Position numbers and translations under genes: made by a program. Positions 52,393-64,000 of a DNA stretch of 64,000 nt are shown here, in pieces (the first letter of the stretch is position 1; the number at the start of each line of letters is the position of its first letter). The notes beneath the pieces were generated by a model that saw nothing but the letters and a program-made list of their open reading frames with translations, ran no database searches and was not told the DNA's origin. The stretch is from the NCBI GenBank assembly GCA_009741485.1, contig CM019220.1, positions 32,325,832 through 32,389,831 of the forward strand, read 5' to 3'. The DNA comes from Malurus cyaneus samueli. Lineage: Eukaryota; Chordata; Aves; Passeriformes; Maluridae.

Positions 52393-52623
52393 TTCTTTAT
52401 CACAAATTCAGCTTCTCCTTCCTGCCATTGGAATGGGTGGGAACAGCCACATTACCTTTTATTCCATTTGTGCTGCATGGGCTCTATTAAGCACCCCTCA
52501 ATAAATCCTGTGGAGTTTATCAATATAACAGAAGGCCAAGCAGGCAATCCCCCTTGGACAAGGACGCCAGGGTGAGCAGCGTTCCAGAGCTTGGCTTCTA
52601 CAGAAACAAGATGGAAGATGGGG
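52393..52623. other. Unrecognised sequence between CpG cluster and poly(A) run
   Basis: No coding match. With the CpG cluster on its left and a poly(A) run on its right it has the outline of a plus-strand retrocopy. No polyadenylation signal lies within 30 bases of the A-run. Confidence 0.3.
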
Positions 52624-52641
52624 AAAAAAAAAAAAAAAAAA
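52624..52641. repeat. Poly(A) run
   Basis: Eighteen consecutive A residues. Confidence 0.9.
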
Positions 52642-55600
52642 GATGTGTTATTAATCCCTTCTGCAAAAGTAAGCCATGGAAATTTGCTTCTGTTCAAAGT
52701 CAGTCTGCTACACAGCTGGGAACCGATCTCTTATCTCAAGTGCCAGTCTAGTGCCTAAACCACAAAAGCTTTCTTTCCTGCACTCCTTCGACATGCAAAT
52801 GGCATATAATTGTGTAGGCATGCTCACCATAAACAACTAGCAGAACTTGGCATCGTGCTAATGGGATTTTTATTAGCCAAATATTTCTTTGGTAACCAGG
52901 TCAAACAATCACGTTCTCTTTTGTTTCTTGTTATGAAATGAAACTGAAAAAATATGCCACTTAAAAAAATAAAATAAGAAGAAGCCCAACCAGTTCTTTT
53001 TTCATAAAGAAAACAATATGCTTAATGCAGAATAAACCACATTTTATGAAAAGAGGTCATCTTTGGGGGGAGGGAGAGAAACAATTGAAAAGAAAAAAAT
53101 GTAGCACAAGAGGGAATTATGATTTTTTTTTTCTTATGGAAAGTATTTACATGTTTATTTTAAGCCTAACATAAATGTAAATATTTTAAACAAACAAAAA
53201 CACACCAGGGTAACAATAGAGTATTGTTTTTTTATGTTGAATAAAAACTGCTAGGACAGTGCATGTATATTTTTAAACATGCTGCTTCAAAAAGCAGGAT
53301 GCAAGGGATGTTGCATCTTTAATTTTTCTGTTAATTATGGATTGAGCATTGTTGTGAGCCTTGTCCTCAAAACCCAGCTCAGAAAATAAGAGCAGATGCT
53401 CATACCCAGGTTTGGCTCATGTGGGAATTGAACAGAACATATTGGTTTATAATTAATGTAATTTGTTGGATTATCTTTTGTGAAGGAGCTAAGGTAAACA
53501 ACCTTGCAGCATTGTAGTGAAATTCTTCTGTGCTCAGAGCCTCTATACTTGATGGAAGATGACAAAAAAACCTACCCTTCCTCCTGGATTGTGGGAAGAT
53601 TTGGAAATGTCTGTCACATTCAAACATATTTTAATTAACTCAAAGGAAAGAATTAGGCTACAGACCCTAAAGCAAATTACAAATAGTGTTTAAAATCAGA
53701 GCTAATGATTCCCCAATTGACTATTCTGATTAACAAAATTCTCTTTTCTAGTTTGCTGTAATTTTGTTATGGGGCAAGGATGGAGAAAGAACATGCTTTT
53801 CTGCCCTGAAAATGTTCTTCAGACCAAATTCACTGATCCAAAAGGCTCCTCCCTTGGCCACAACACTCGAGCAAGCATTGGCACTAAGTGGTAACTTAAA
53901 GAAGAAGGAAAAAGAAAAAGCATGATTATATAATGTGACACTTAGCAAAAGACTTTACTCCAAGAACACTCAGTCTTGGTAAGCATTAATGAACAATACT
54001 TCTGTCTCCAGGAAAAAGAAAAGGAAGGGGAAAAAATAATAAAAAAAACCACCACCACAATTCCAAGCAGTGTTCTTAGGGATAAAAACTGCAGATATAT
54101 GAGTCAAAAACCTGGCTGTGCCTTCCAGGATGATGGCACCCATCACCATCCAAACAATCACCACAAACCTTAGCTCTTTTTCTCCATGCTCCACTGAAAA
54201 AAAACATAACACTATAGCTGCTGCGTAAGGAGTCAGGCCAGGCTTGCTGCTCTCACAGAATCATGGTTACCTTTTTCATCCTTTGTGCATTTTAGTTTTC
54301 CTCTTTTCAAGCATTCGTGAGTACACCTTGCAGTTTTGGGGATACCAGCATGATGCTGCCAGGTGCCAAGGGGGGATTGCCATGCTGGAGAGCTGGCCAG
54401 AAACACAACGGGAAACTGGCCCAGAGCCACCAAGAGAGATTATTTTGAGCCAAGGCCATATGCCATGCACCCTTTGCCTTAAAGGTCTTCCTTCAGTAGC
54501 AAGCATCTGTCTCATTTTGGTCTCACATCTTATGTAGGTGACAAGAAACCTTGGGGTCAGGTCTTCTGGAAAAAAAACAAACAAGAAAGAATAGGAGACC
54601 AAAGATCTTATCTCAGGCCTTGCTGCCATCCCCCACAACTGGCCACCGGCACAGAGGGAACAGAGCCTGATCATTTGTGAGTGAGTCAGTGCCAGCTTGA
54701 GACCTCTAGTTTGCAACAGGACAAGTACCCCAAGGATCCTCAGCTGTCTAAAAATAAGGCATCTCCCTGGGGCAGCACCCCACAGATGCATTTGTCCAGT
54801 TAGGAAGCTGGCATCACAAAGAACTTCACCTTATAAAAGCTACAGCCTATGTTCCAGCTGACAGATGGACAGGGGGAGAGAGTTCTAAACAAAAAATATC
54901 TGGTCTGCTTTTAAAAACAGAAATAAAATAAAAGTAGACATTGGGTGGATGTTGTTCCCTTGGTCAGAACCACCAGGAGTTTGTACTGCTAATATTCATT
55001 AACAGTCATTCTCTTCCACTGGAAAAAAGAAAAAATGAAAGAAGACTTTAAACCCAGACATTTATTCTGGCATCAGCAAAATTTGGTTTTAGGCTCTGCC
55101 AGAACTTGGAAAGATTTTCCCATCTGAGCTGCAAATTGGTACTGACCATCCTAGAGATAGCCTGCCCCTTTTCCAGCTCTTCTCTCCCAGAAAAATAGCA
55201 CTCCCAAAAGCACATTCACATACCAGGCATGCAACAGTTCATCTGCCAAAGGTTTTGACTTTTAAAATAAGAAGTCAGCTGCTCATGAGTCTGCACATAC
55301 TTTATTTTTGGAGAACAATCTTTCCTGGATATGTAGCACTTCTGCAATTTTATGAGAGAGGCAGAAGTAGAGAGTTTGGGACACTCACACACCAAGTTTA
55401 AAGCCATAAGTGAAGTAGACTTTCATCTTAGAAATGTACATTGCTAATGAGCTAGAGGCACAGCTGATACAGTAATAGTTCCATCCCATATTCACAAGAA
55501 CAATGCTCACTCAAGGGGAACAGTCTTATCAGGTTGGTAACTTTATCTCGAATATCATGTTCAAATTTTCATATCCTTATAAATTAAGAAATACTGGAAT

Positions 55601-57631
55601 GAAGTGACCAGATGTTCAAGTCTCCTCTGCAGCACATTCATTACCAGGCACACATTTAAGATGCATGCAAGCCCGCTAGGACTCTTCTCTGAAGAGGCTC
55701 ACTCCTCTTAGTGTCATCTGGTTTTGCTTGCACAATGTCTTCAGCACCTCAGCCCAGAGGAAACTTCTGCCTCTACCTCATCTCAGGACTGCAAATGCAT
55801 TGCATTGTTTTCAGTGGGCTCAGGAAAGATAAAACTGGTTTTCCTTTCAAGCCACAACCAAAGGAAGAGAGAGCAGAGGAAGAACATAAAGGAGAGCCTG
55901 AGCAAAGTCCTTGCTTCATGCTGCTGGCTTATTCACCATCTGCTATCTTCCTCACCTCTGCATAGCACCACATTCAAAGCTCCAGAAGTTCTTACTGCTT
56001 CATTTTTCATTTAACACAAGTTTTTGCTCTGTGCTAACCAAGTACCTCATCTCCTTGGGGACTCAAGGCTGCTGAGCCTTGATTCTGTGTCCTCAGAAAG
56101 TGTAAACCCATAGCATGGAAAGCTTCAGTGCTCTGATACTAACACCAGTGTGTGGACACATGCATTCCTTTGAATAGCTTACTATTGTTTCCGAAAAAAA
56201 TATAGAATGTAACTAATGTGATTATAATTATTCAGAAATGTAAAAGTAAATGTGCTGGTCCATATAAGTGAGAAATGCTGAGAACCAGCCTATAGTGCAT
56301 CTTAAATCACTTATTACTCTCTTCCTTTGCTGTTCTAATGCCAACAGGACATTTTCTTTTCAAATTTTGTAAAGAAAAAAGTATAAACTAAACAGGCTGT
56401 TCTCTGGCTGAGACTTTGGATTCTTTGGCACCTAATATAACAACAAAAAAATTAATTTCACATCATACTGGCAAAAGCTTATATTAAAATTACATTCTTG
56501 CAGCTTTGACATTACTGTACATGGATCTTTTTGCTCTAAATAAATGCTCTACATTTGGGCTTTTTAAAACTAGGTAGTATTCCCTCCAATTCAACAGGTT
56601 ACACAAGACTGGCATTTTCCTGCTTGTTCACATATCCATGAAAAATGTCCCTTTTTCTAGGTTTGGTTTTGTTGCTGAAAGTAAACAGGCATGACACAAA
56701 CCTAGTGGACAGCCCAAGAGTGACCCAGTCCCCGTTCCCAGTGTTTGCCCAAGGAGCAGATTTAATTGTACAGAAGTGTTAGAGACAGCCCTTCAGCTGG
56801 AAGTCCATGGACAACAAACAATTCCCCCCTAATAAAAACCTGTCCCTACTTGTCTCAGGCACAGCTAAGGGATAGCATAACTCCACAGAAGACCAAAGAA
56901 AGGAACGCTTCTGGTGGTGAGCTTTGCTATGAAAGGACAAATCAGATTCCCTTCGAGGTACAGACACCAAGGGGAGCTGCTCTTGCTCTTTTCTTGTCCT
57001 ACTGCTCACCTGCTATCACCATGCACAAGAGGCTTGGATGAAACCAATTATTTTTCAGTACTGTCTGTTCCATCCCAGCTGAAGAGTTTCAAGTGTCTTT
57101 ACACCCAGAGGAAGTGTAAGGAAGCAACACATCATGCCCAGAAACACCTTTCCCCCATGCTCATTACCTTCTCTTTTTCAAAAGCAGTCAACATAGATCT
57201 GAATCCAGTCTGTAGAAGCCCTCCTCTCTCTTTTGGTGGATAAGTCTGTTTGGCCACTTTTGATATAGAAACTAGAATTGCTGTAAGAATTCACAATGTC
57301 AAAACCCAGAAGGAACACTAGACACTTTCTGTGGAGACAATACAAGGTTTTACCATCTCAGCAGATACCAAAAGCATTAATTTCTCACACTGTTTACTAT
57401 TGTTTTTTGTCAGTATTTGAGCCACTGTTGGTTTGCCTTTTCTCCTGTGAGTGGGTAGTCTTTTTATTACAACACTAATAAGATAATTTTGTATTTACTG
57501 AAAATGCAATGATGTAATTTTAAGTACCATTTATTTGCTGTCTCCATGCATTCCACAATGGGACTAGAATTTGGGAAAGCAAAAAACATTTATGTGAAAG
57601 GGTCATGTCCTCAAATGAAAGGAAAAATAAA
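52642..57631. other. Non-coding sequence, nothing firm
   Basis: AT-rich and unique-looking. The 52,785-52,880 stretch includes an octamer-like ATGCAAAT and several ATTAG words. A 171-codon minus frame at 54,276-54,791 is opposed by a 97-codon plus frame and has no recognised domain. The 56,160-56,580 part is very AT-rich. Confidence 0.5.
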
Positions 57632-57647
57632 TTTTTTTTTTTTTTTT
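57632..57647. repeat. Poly(T) run
   Basis: Sixteen consecutive T residues. Confidence 0.9.
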
Positions 57648-58245
57648 AAAGCCCTGGTTTCTTTTTTTTCTTTAACCCCTCTATCTTGGCTCTTACTCCT
57701 GTGTTAGTAAATAAGCAGGGGGAGGAGGAGAACCATGAAGAGATAAAAGAAACTGGCCAGGCCAAATGGGTTTGTGGTTTTTCACCATAAGAGTTGCCAC
57801 TTCAGGAGGGTACCAAGTTTTTACTGGAAACTTGACATTTGTTGACAGGAATGTTTTTAGTGGTCTTCAAAACAGAAAAATTGCAAGGCAGAAGCTTTGC
57901 ACCTTGATGTGGTAAATTAGCTAAGAAAATCTAGACTGGAGGAGAAAGGAGCATAAAAAAACCCCAAAACATCTCAGTGACCAGAGTCACTGCCGTTTCT
58001 CCTCCTCATCAGAAAGTCACACAAATTTTCTGCAGCCACCCCAGAGTGCAAGAGCAATTGTCTCTATTTGGAGAAACATGAGAGGGTGAAGCCAGGCAGG
58101 AAATGCTGTTGGATTTGCAAGTGGGATTCTTGAGCAAAGCAGCTTGAAATCTGTGCATACCACTCCCAGCAAAAGTAGCCATCTCAAAGCCCTGCCCTCA
58201 CCCTTGGAGTCTAATTCCGTGGTCTCATGAACTGTGAGTGCTGGG
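57648..58245. other. Non-coding sequence, nothing recognised
   Basis: Stretch between two homopolymer runs of opposite composition. A purine-rich bit (GGGGGAGGAGGAG) lies at about 57,719-57,731. Confidence 0.5.
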
Positions 58246-58260
58246 AAAAAAAAAAAAAAA
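58246..58260. repeat. Poly(A) run
   Basis: Fifteen consecutive A residues. Confidence 0.9.
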
Positions 58261-60466
58261 CCTAACCACCATTGTCCTCAAGCTTTTTCTAAGATTAGAT
58301 CTGACCTAAAGGGTACTAAAAGATCAAAACCCATCATCATTCCTATTTTACAGAAAGGAAAAAAAATGACATTTGAAAGTCAAAATGTAAACTTTGACAA
58401 ATATGCTTCTTTTAATACAGCATCTTCTCCCACTGAGTATCTGCACTACAGGCATACTTAAAGTGGCACTATTTTGAAGTACTGTAGAATGTTGTCTCTT
58501 TAAAATGGTTGTTCCAGGTTTTGTAGCCCTGCACAGGAATCTTCTGGACATGGTATGTTTCTCCTTCCTGAGACCCAGAGCTGGAACAGATGGTGGTTCT
58601 CTGTGGTTTACAGCATAAGGGAAGAGAGGGGAAATCTTACAGATTAGGATGCCTGGGCCATTTGACTTCCTGCAGATTAAAATCACTGCCTTGAACCCAG
58701 CACAAGCCCACAGCAAAAAATATACCACTTAATAGACAGGCTGTGCTTCCTCTAGCAGCCTGACTTCCTGGGTTAAATTACAGGTCTTGTACAATGCATG
58801 AAAATAACCTACTTTTGTAACCCAATCCATGGAAAAAGTCAAGGTGATGGAAGCACAGCTCAGACCTTCAGGAGAACGGCAGCCAGCCTGTATAGAAGAT
58901 GCAGGAGGCCTCTGCAGCTATCAGCACACCAAATATACATATTTTTGAAGTTGAAAACTTCAGGAGCAAATAAAATTCAGAGCCAGCGTGGCAAGCTGTA
59001 TATAAGATGAGGTGAAACTGTCTCTGTGATCTGCATCACGCTGCTCAGGGTTTTGACCTTTAAAAGAAAGATGGGACACTGATAGAATTTAAAGGTAAAA
59101 CCAGATTGATTTGGTACTTTTTGCACCTCTTTGATTATCCCACGAGATTGTCATATAAAAGAGCTTTTTGTAACAAACCAAGTAAAAGCAAAAGCCCAGC
59201 TTCAGTCTGGCAGAACCAAAGGAGAGCATGGGGAGGATCTGTTTGCAAAGAAACAACTACTGAGGAAGCTGAAGAGACTGTTCTACAACAGGAGGTAATG
59301 GCCATACACAGAAGAGCTGTAATAAACTGACTTCAAAATAGGCTTCATCATGATCTCACTTTGCATATGCACGTCCCAAAGACCAGCTTTATGCATTCTG
59401 TCACTCTGCACATAGGAGAAAAACACTTTCAAATTCAAAGAATACATGTTCCCTGCTCCTGCTTTCAGAAGGTAGCGGTAGCTCAAATGGGAAGAGCCAT
59501 GTACTCTTAAGCAGCAAATTGCACACAATTATATATTTTCTTAAGGTGCCTTGCATTATTAAAGCCTCTTTAAAGAAAACAAAACTGAACATAATTTAAG
59601 TACATGACTGCACAACTAAGCTACATATCAGAACAGAAATGGACAATGACTCTGCTCTTTAGCTCATCCCACGTTAACCAGCACTAGACACTCAGGAACA
59701 ACAGCAAAACATCTGCTGAGGCATTTGTCACCATCTTCCAGCTCTATTTCCACAGTGAACCAACAAAACTACAGAAGTCACGGTGTTTACAACACTTATT
59801 TATAGAAATATGATTTCTGACAACCTTGTACGCAAACATACATAATCAAAATTTGGATGTGAGATCACAAATTGGGGGTTTGCTTTAACAAAACATCCAA
59901 GATGAGAAGCTACATGAGATGTTCAGCTAGAGTAAGAGAAAGCAGTTCTACCCACTAAACACTGGGCCACATGTTTTCCTTAAAACAGACCACAAAGAAT
60001 TACTTAGTACAATCAATTACCCACATCTAGCAGAGAAGATTAATGTTGCTGTTTGATTACAACCCCAAGACTTTGTTCCTGAAATACAAACTTTGATTGT
60101 CAGGGAATACAGAAATATAATAGACTTTTGGCTTCAACAGTAATCTTTCTGAAGGGGAATAGTGTGATACGTACTCACCACACCATAGAGAGCCTGGAAC
60201 ACACCCAAATCTATTTTAGGGCCTTGCCTCAGGGTACCTCTCTGAGGAAACGGGAAACTTTGGTTTAATACCAAAGCTAAACCTAGACAACAGTTCCCAA
60301 AGAATTTTCCTCCCCCTCTTTTGCCTCTTTTCTAAGTTTTCTGCCTCAGCTTCAGATCCCCAGCGCATCTTCAGACTTGCTGCACTTTTTACTCATGGTG
60401 TACCCTCAACACCCTGAGTATCCTGCTAGCAGCCCCCTAGTCTGGCCATCACATCCCCCACAGCAC
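58261..60466. other. Non-coding sequence, nothing recognised
   Basis: AT-rich unique-looking sequence, with no frame above 126 codons and no recognised element. Confidence 0.55.
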
Positions 60467-60738
60467 TTCCCAGCTCTAGACACCAGCGCAGAGTCTGTGA
60501 CAAACATTCAGTGTTTTATTTCTCTTGAGGTGTTCCCTGCTCTAGACACCAGCGCAGAGTCTGTGACAAACATTCAGTGTTTTATTTCTCTTGAGGTGTT
60601 CCCTGCTCTAGACACCCCAGCACAGAGCCCCTGACAAACATTCAGTGTTTTATTTCTCTTGAGGTGTTCCTTGCTCTAGACACCCCAGCACAGAGTCTGT
60701 GACAAACATTCAGTGTTTTATTTCTCTTGAGGTGTTCC
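60467..60738. repeat. 66-bp minisatellite, four copies
   Basis: Units containing GCTCTAGACACC start at 60,473, 60,539, 60,605 and 60,673. The first two periods are 66 bp; the third is 68 bp because units three and four carry CACCCCA where the first two have CACCA. Copies one and two are almost identical, as are three and four apart from a short diverged patch, so array growth was stepwise. Because 66 is 22 codons, a plus frame (60,377-60,634) stays open through the first copies and reads as a 22-residue protein repeat. The 2-bp insertion shifts the frame, so this is not a real repeat protein. Confidence 0.97.
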
Positions 60739-63700
60739 CCATCCTCTACCTGAGCCAGCACCACCTGATTGGTACTTGCAGTGGCTCCAGCCATGCCTTC
60801 CATGGCCACTCACCCCAGGTGAAAGGTGCAAAACCAAGTCCACCAACTGTGTTTAAAGACTTCCAGTAGCCCCAGGAAGGGTAAGCAGCTGCTCTGAGGA
60901 GCACAGGTTCTTCCAGTGCTGCCCACCACACAACAAACATGAATCTAAATAAATGTGCTAAGGGCTGGGCTCAATACAGGCAAGACCCTTAAAGTGCTTA
61001 TCCCAGTTCCTGAGTCACCATGCTGTATTCCACTTCCTTAGGGAACAGAGAGAAAGGGCCAAACCTCAGATTAAAGGGGTCTGGGAGAGAGCTGACTGCC
61101 ACAGCACAACTGTTCCATGTGTCTGAGCTGAGTGTGATGCATAGTTCTGCACATATACCACAAGCCCAGGGGTACCAATACAGAGCCCTGGCTCTGAGCA
61201 GGGCTAGAGCCCAGCATCATCTTAAAATAATACAGGCTCTCTCTTGTCCATTCCTGCCTCATGATGAACATTCAAATTGAACTGTTAGAGGTCTTAGAGC
61301 CATTGAAGACTAAACTAGCCTGTAAAAGCCATTGTGTACCAGACTGGCTTGAGCCATGCCTGGGAAATAGGTCACTGAAGTCCTAGGGGACAACCTGTGA
61401 ATGCAGCAGATGCCAGCCAATCTATCTGGAGAATTCCCAAACAATTTCCTCACCCCACACAACTACCCCTCAAAAAACCCCAAAGTTCCTCAGATATACA
61501 CCAGCTACCCAAAGATCCCCTTCCTCCATGGGATCAATTGCTGCTCTTAATGCAATAATATGAAAGAGGATTTTCCTAGAACCAAACTTTCACTGGGTTC
61601 AGTGGCAATTACTAGTGCTCCTAGTAGTCAGTTCATCTCTAATTGCTTGGTTTTTCATGTAGATTATTAACTATCAGATGTTACAACCTTCTGGAGCACG
61701 TATATCATTTTCATATGTCCCCCCACCCTGTGCACCTACAGAATATTTGAGCTTTCTTTAAACAAATCTGCAGCTGTAACCAGAAAAAAAAAAAGGTATG
61801 AATTATTGAAAGTTTAGAAGAAATGTTAATTGCTTCCAACCAAGGTCCAAAAGATTTAGTTAAAGACTCCTTAGAGTGTATATAGTACATTCAAGAATAC
61901 TGGCTATTCTCCAATGGTTTGTATCTGCTAAGCTTAAAAATTCATGTAAGTCTTTAAAATTAATGCTGCACAACCATGTGTATCCTCTAGAACCATAGTA
62001 ATTACAATAAAAGTGCTTAAATTTGTTATCAAGTGATTTTCATCATAATGTGACACTAAATACTAAAACATTTAATAATTATCCCACTACTCTAATGTAT
62101 TAACAACATTTCTAAATATTTATGCTAGAAGATAAGGTGGTTTTCAGTTCTCACTTCACTTACAAACATAAATTGTTTGAGAGGTTCTTGAAACAGGTCA
62201 CATCCCAAGATTTCTCTGGCAGCTGTTTCTCTTTCAGACTAAAATAAGGAGAGACAACAAAAACAAAGTCTTCTCTAAGTTCTAGCAATGCAACAGGAAA
62301 ACATCGTCCTCTTTACAAGTTAGGTCCCCAGTCTTGAAGCCTTGCACAGATGCTGAACTTTGAATTCAATTGGCTTACTTATGTGCATCAAATCAAGCAT
62401 AAACTTCAGTCCCCACAGCTTCAAACCTGACCTATCCAGCAGCGAAAACCCAAGACACTAGCTCTACATTTCTTTATCTAGTTTTACACTTACCAGTTCA
62501 TCAAAAATGCCACACACTCATGACAGTGCTTTAAGAATTCACGTACAGAACTAGAGGGGAACAAGAAGTTGCGCCAAAGGGTCTTTCCTGCAACACCCAA
62601 AGTTAAATAATGGCAGTGACTGTAATGCTGCAGATTTTGTTCCTGACTGACACCCCTGTAATGCTCCCTACAGAGTGAGTGGGTGCAGTTCTCTCCCCAT
62701 CCCTCATGCGAGGCTAAGGGAGAAAATGTGGCACATTGTGGTTTAAACCAATGTTCACGGATGTTGGTCAGTGACACCCTGACAAGGAAATACATATAGA
62801 TGCACCTTTCTTCCTGAAATCCCATTCATCAGATGGGATTTCAATTCCTAATCTCAGACCCCATCCTTTATCTAAGCTGCCAAGGTCAGCCTATTACCAA
62901 ATGCCTCTACTTTCACACTGGAGCACTGGCTCAGCAATCCTCCACTTCCACAGTTCTGCTCTGATTCCTGCTAGGACTGTCTGTGTGGACACAGGAGCAC
63001 ACATCTGCCAGACAGATCAAGGCCAGACCCTTCGGCTTTTCCAGTGCTCTGCAACAACAGCGTGTTTTGAGTGTTCCCAAAAACACCTTGGGAGAGGCAT
63101 GGAGATGTTGCCTCACTATGTGTAAAAGCAGCACTGAATCCACATTGCTCCCCTTCAGTCAAAGAGGGGACACTAGAGAGAACAACCAAACTTTTGCCTC
63201 CTTGTAATACTGTGCCTCTCCCAGAAAAGAGACCCTTTCATTCACCAACTCCCTGCATTTCCTAAACAACTGCCTAAGAAAGCAAAAAGAAAGGAGAGGC
63301 CTCTTTCTGAAAGTGACATCTGTCCTGGATTTCAAATCTAGCAGCAATCATCAAAACCATGATAAGAACCATGAAGGTATCTGAAGATTGTGCTTCCTAG
63401 ATTTCAGGAAAGGTAATACAACAGCTCTTTTGGTTCTCTGTGTGATGTTGCTTTCACATTGATGGTTGGGAACATTCCCAGAGAGATGGAAAGCCTACAG
63501 GTAACCCAAATCCACAGCACTGTACAAATGATCACAATGCCTTTTGACCACATGGGCTTTCATAGAGGAAACAAACAAGGAACTACAAATAATTGAACCA
63601 ACAAGACAGTGAGACTGCTATAAACATTTGTGTGGCCTCATGCATTGCAAAAGAGATTTTCGTACCAATACTTTGCTGCCTATAAAGAGCATGTTTTTAC

Positions 63701-64000
63701 ATTATGCTACTGGTGCCCATTGCCACAGCACTTAAGAATACAAAGTCTTCATGGGAGCTGGGCAAACTCCAAGTGAAGATGCCACGAAGTTTACAACATC
63801 CTCTATAGCAGTGGAGAGCACAGCAGTTGTGGTTTGCAAAGCAGCACTACAAAGGGCTTCTTATTCTCAAGGCCTGAGAGCGGTCACAAGGCCAAATTGT
63901 GCTCCAGCAATCCTACTGCAGTGTGGGACAGCTGTAGGAGCAGCACAGAGCCACTTGCAGTGGTGTTCTGCTGGCTGACAGAGTGCAGTCTCACGTTCCA
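60739..64000. other. Non-coding sequence, nothing recognised
   Basis: Unique-looking. The 61,540-62,130 part is AT-rich and includes a run of A residues at about 61,782-61,793. The 62,490-63,350 part has several overlapping frames of 60-111 codons on both strands, with no recognised domain. The last 250 bases are somewhat richer in G+C, with a 75-codon frame at 63,751-63,978. Confidence 0.55.

Noticed and set aside
54276..54791. 171-codon minus-strand frame
   Set aside because: Composition is ordinary and an opposing plus frame overlaps it. No family resemblance was seen.
60377..60634. Open frame reading as a 22-residue protein repeat
   Set aside because: It is created by the 66-bp minisatellite. 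The 2-bp insertion in later units breaks the frame, and there is no gene context.

Overview
This window looks like non-coding nuclear DNA from a vertebrate, most likely a bird and possibly a songbird. The reasons are indirect: moderate AT richness with strong CpG depletion, sparse interspersed repeats, a CR1-type LINE relic, short solo LTRs, and no recognisable Alu, L1, B1/B2 or other abundant mammalian repeat. I found no gene I can support. The longest open reading frame is 221 codons; the next ones are 160-175 codons, with no recognisable domain, codon signature or splice-framed homology. That length spectrum is what chance gives in 64 kb read in six frames. No tRNA, rRNA, known microRNA, CRISPR array, operon or origin was recognised. 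The window is therefore best read as an intergenic desert or the inside of a large intron.

Layout. From 1 to about 17.6 kb there is mostly unannotatable unique sequence with A- or T-tracts. At 17.62-17.98 kb (minus) lies a decayed reverse-transcriptase piece of a non-LTR retrotransposon that does not read like CR1. A complete solo LTR (minus) with a 4-bp target-site duplication follows at 18.39-18.88 kb. Two copies of a roughly 190-bp sequence, about 97% alike and in opposite orientation, sit at 21.20-21.40 and 23.63-23.82 kb. From 24 to 42 kb the sequence is mainly unique, with simple repeats, a 21-bp-period tandem repeat at 39.24 kb and a G/T-only-like tract at 40.14-40.26 kb. An ancient CR1 reverse-transcriptase fragment (plus) lies at 42.2-43.0 kb. 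A second solo LTR of the same family, in plus orientation with its own 4-bp target-site duplication, is at 51.18-51.67 kb. A small CpG cluster followed by a poly(A) run is at 52.34-52.64 kb. A four-copy minisatellite of about 66 bp is at 60.47-60.74 kb.

The elements do not form a working system. The strongest observations are the two solo LTRs with target-site duplications, the recent-looking inverted duplicate pair, the two LINE relics of different type, and the two minisatellites. Several AT-rich blocks with homeodomain- or POU-like words could be conserved regulatory DNA, but single-sequence inspection cannot show conservation.
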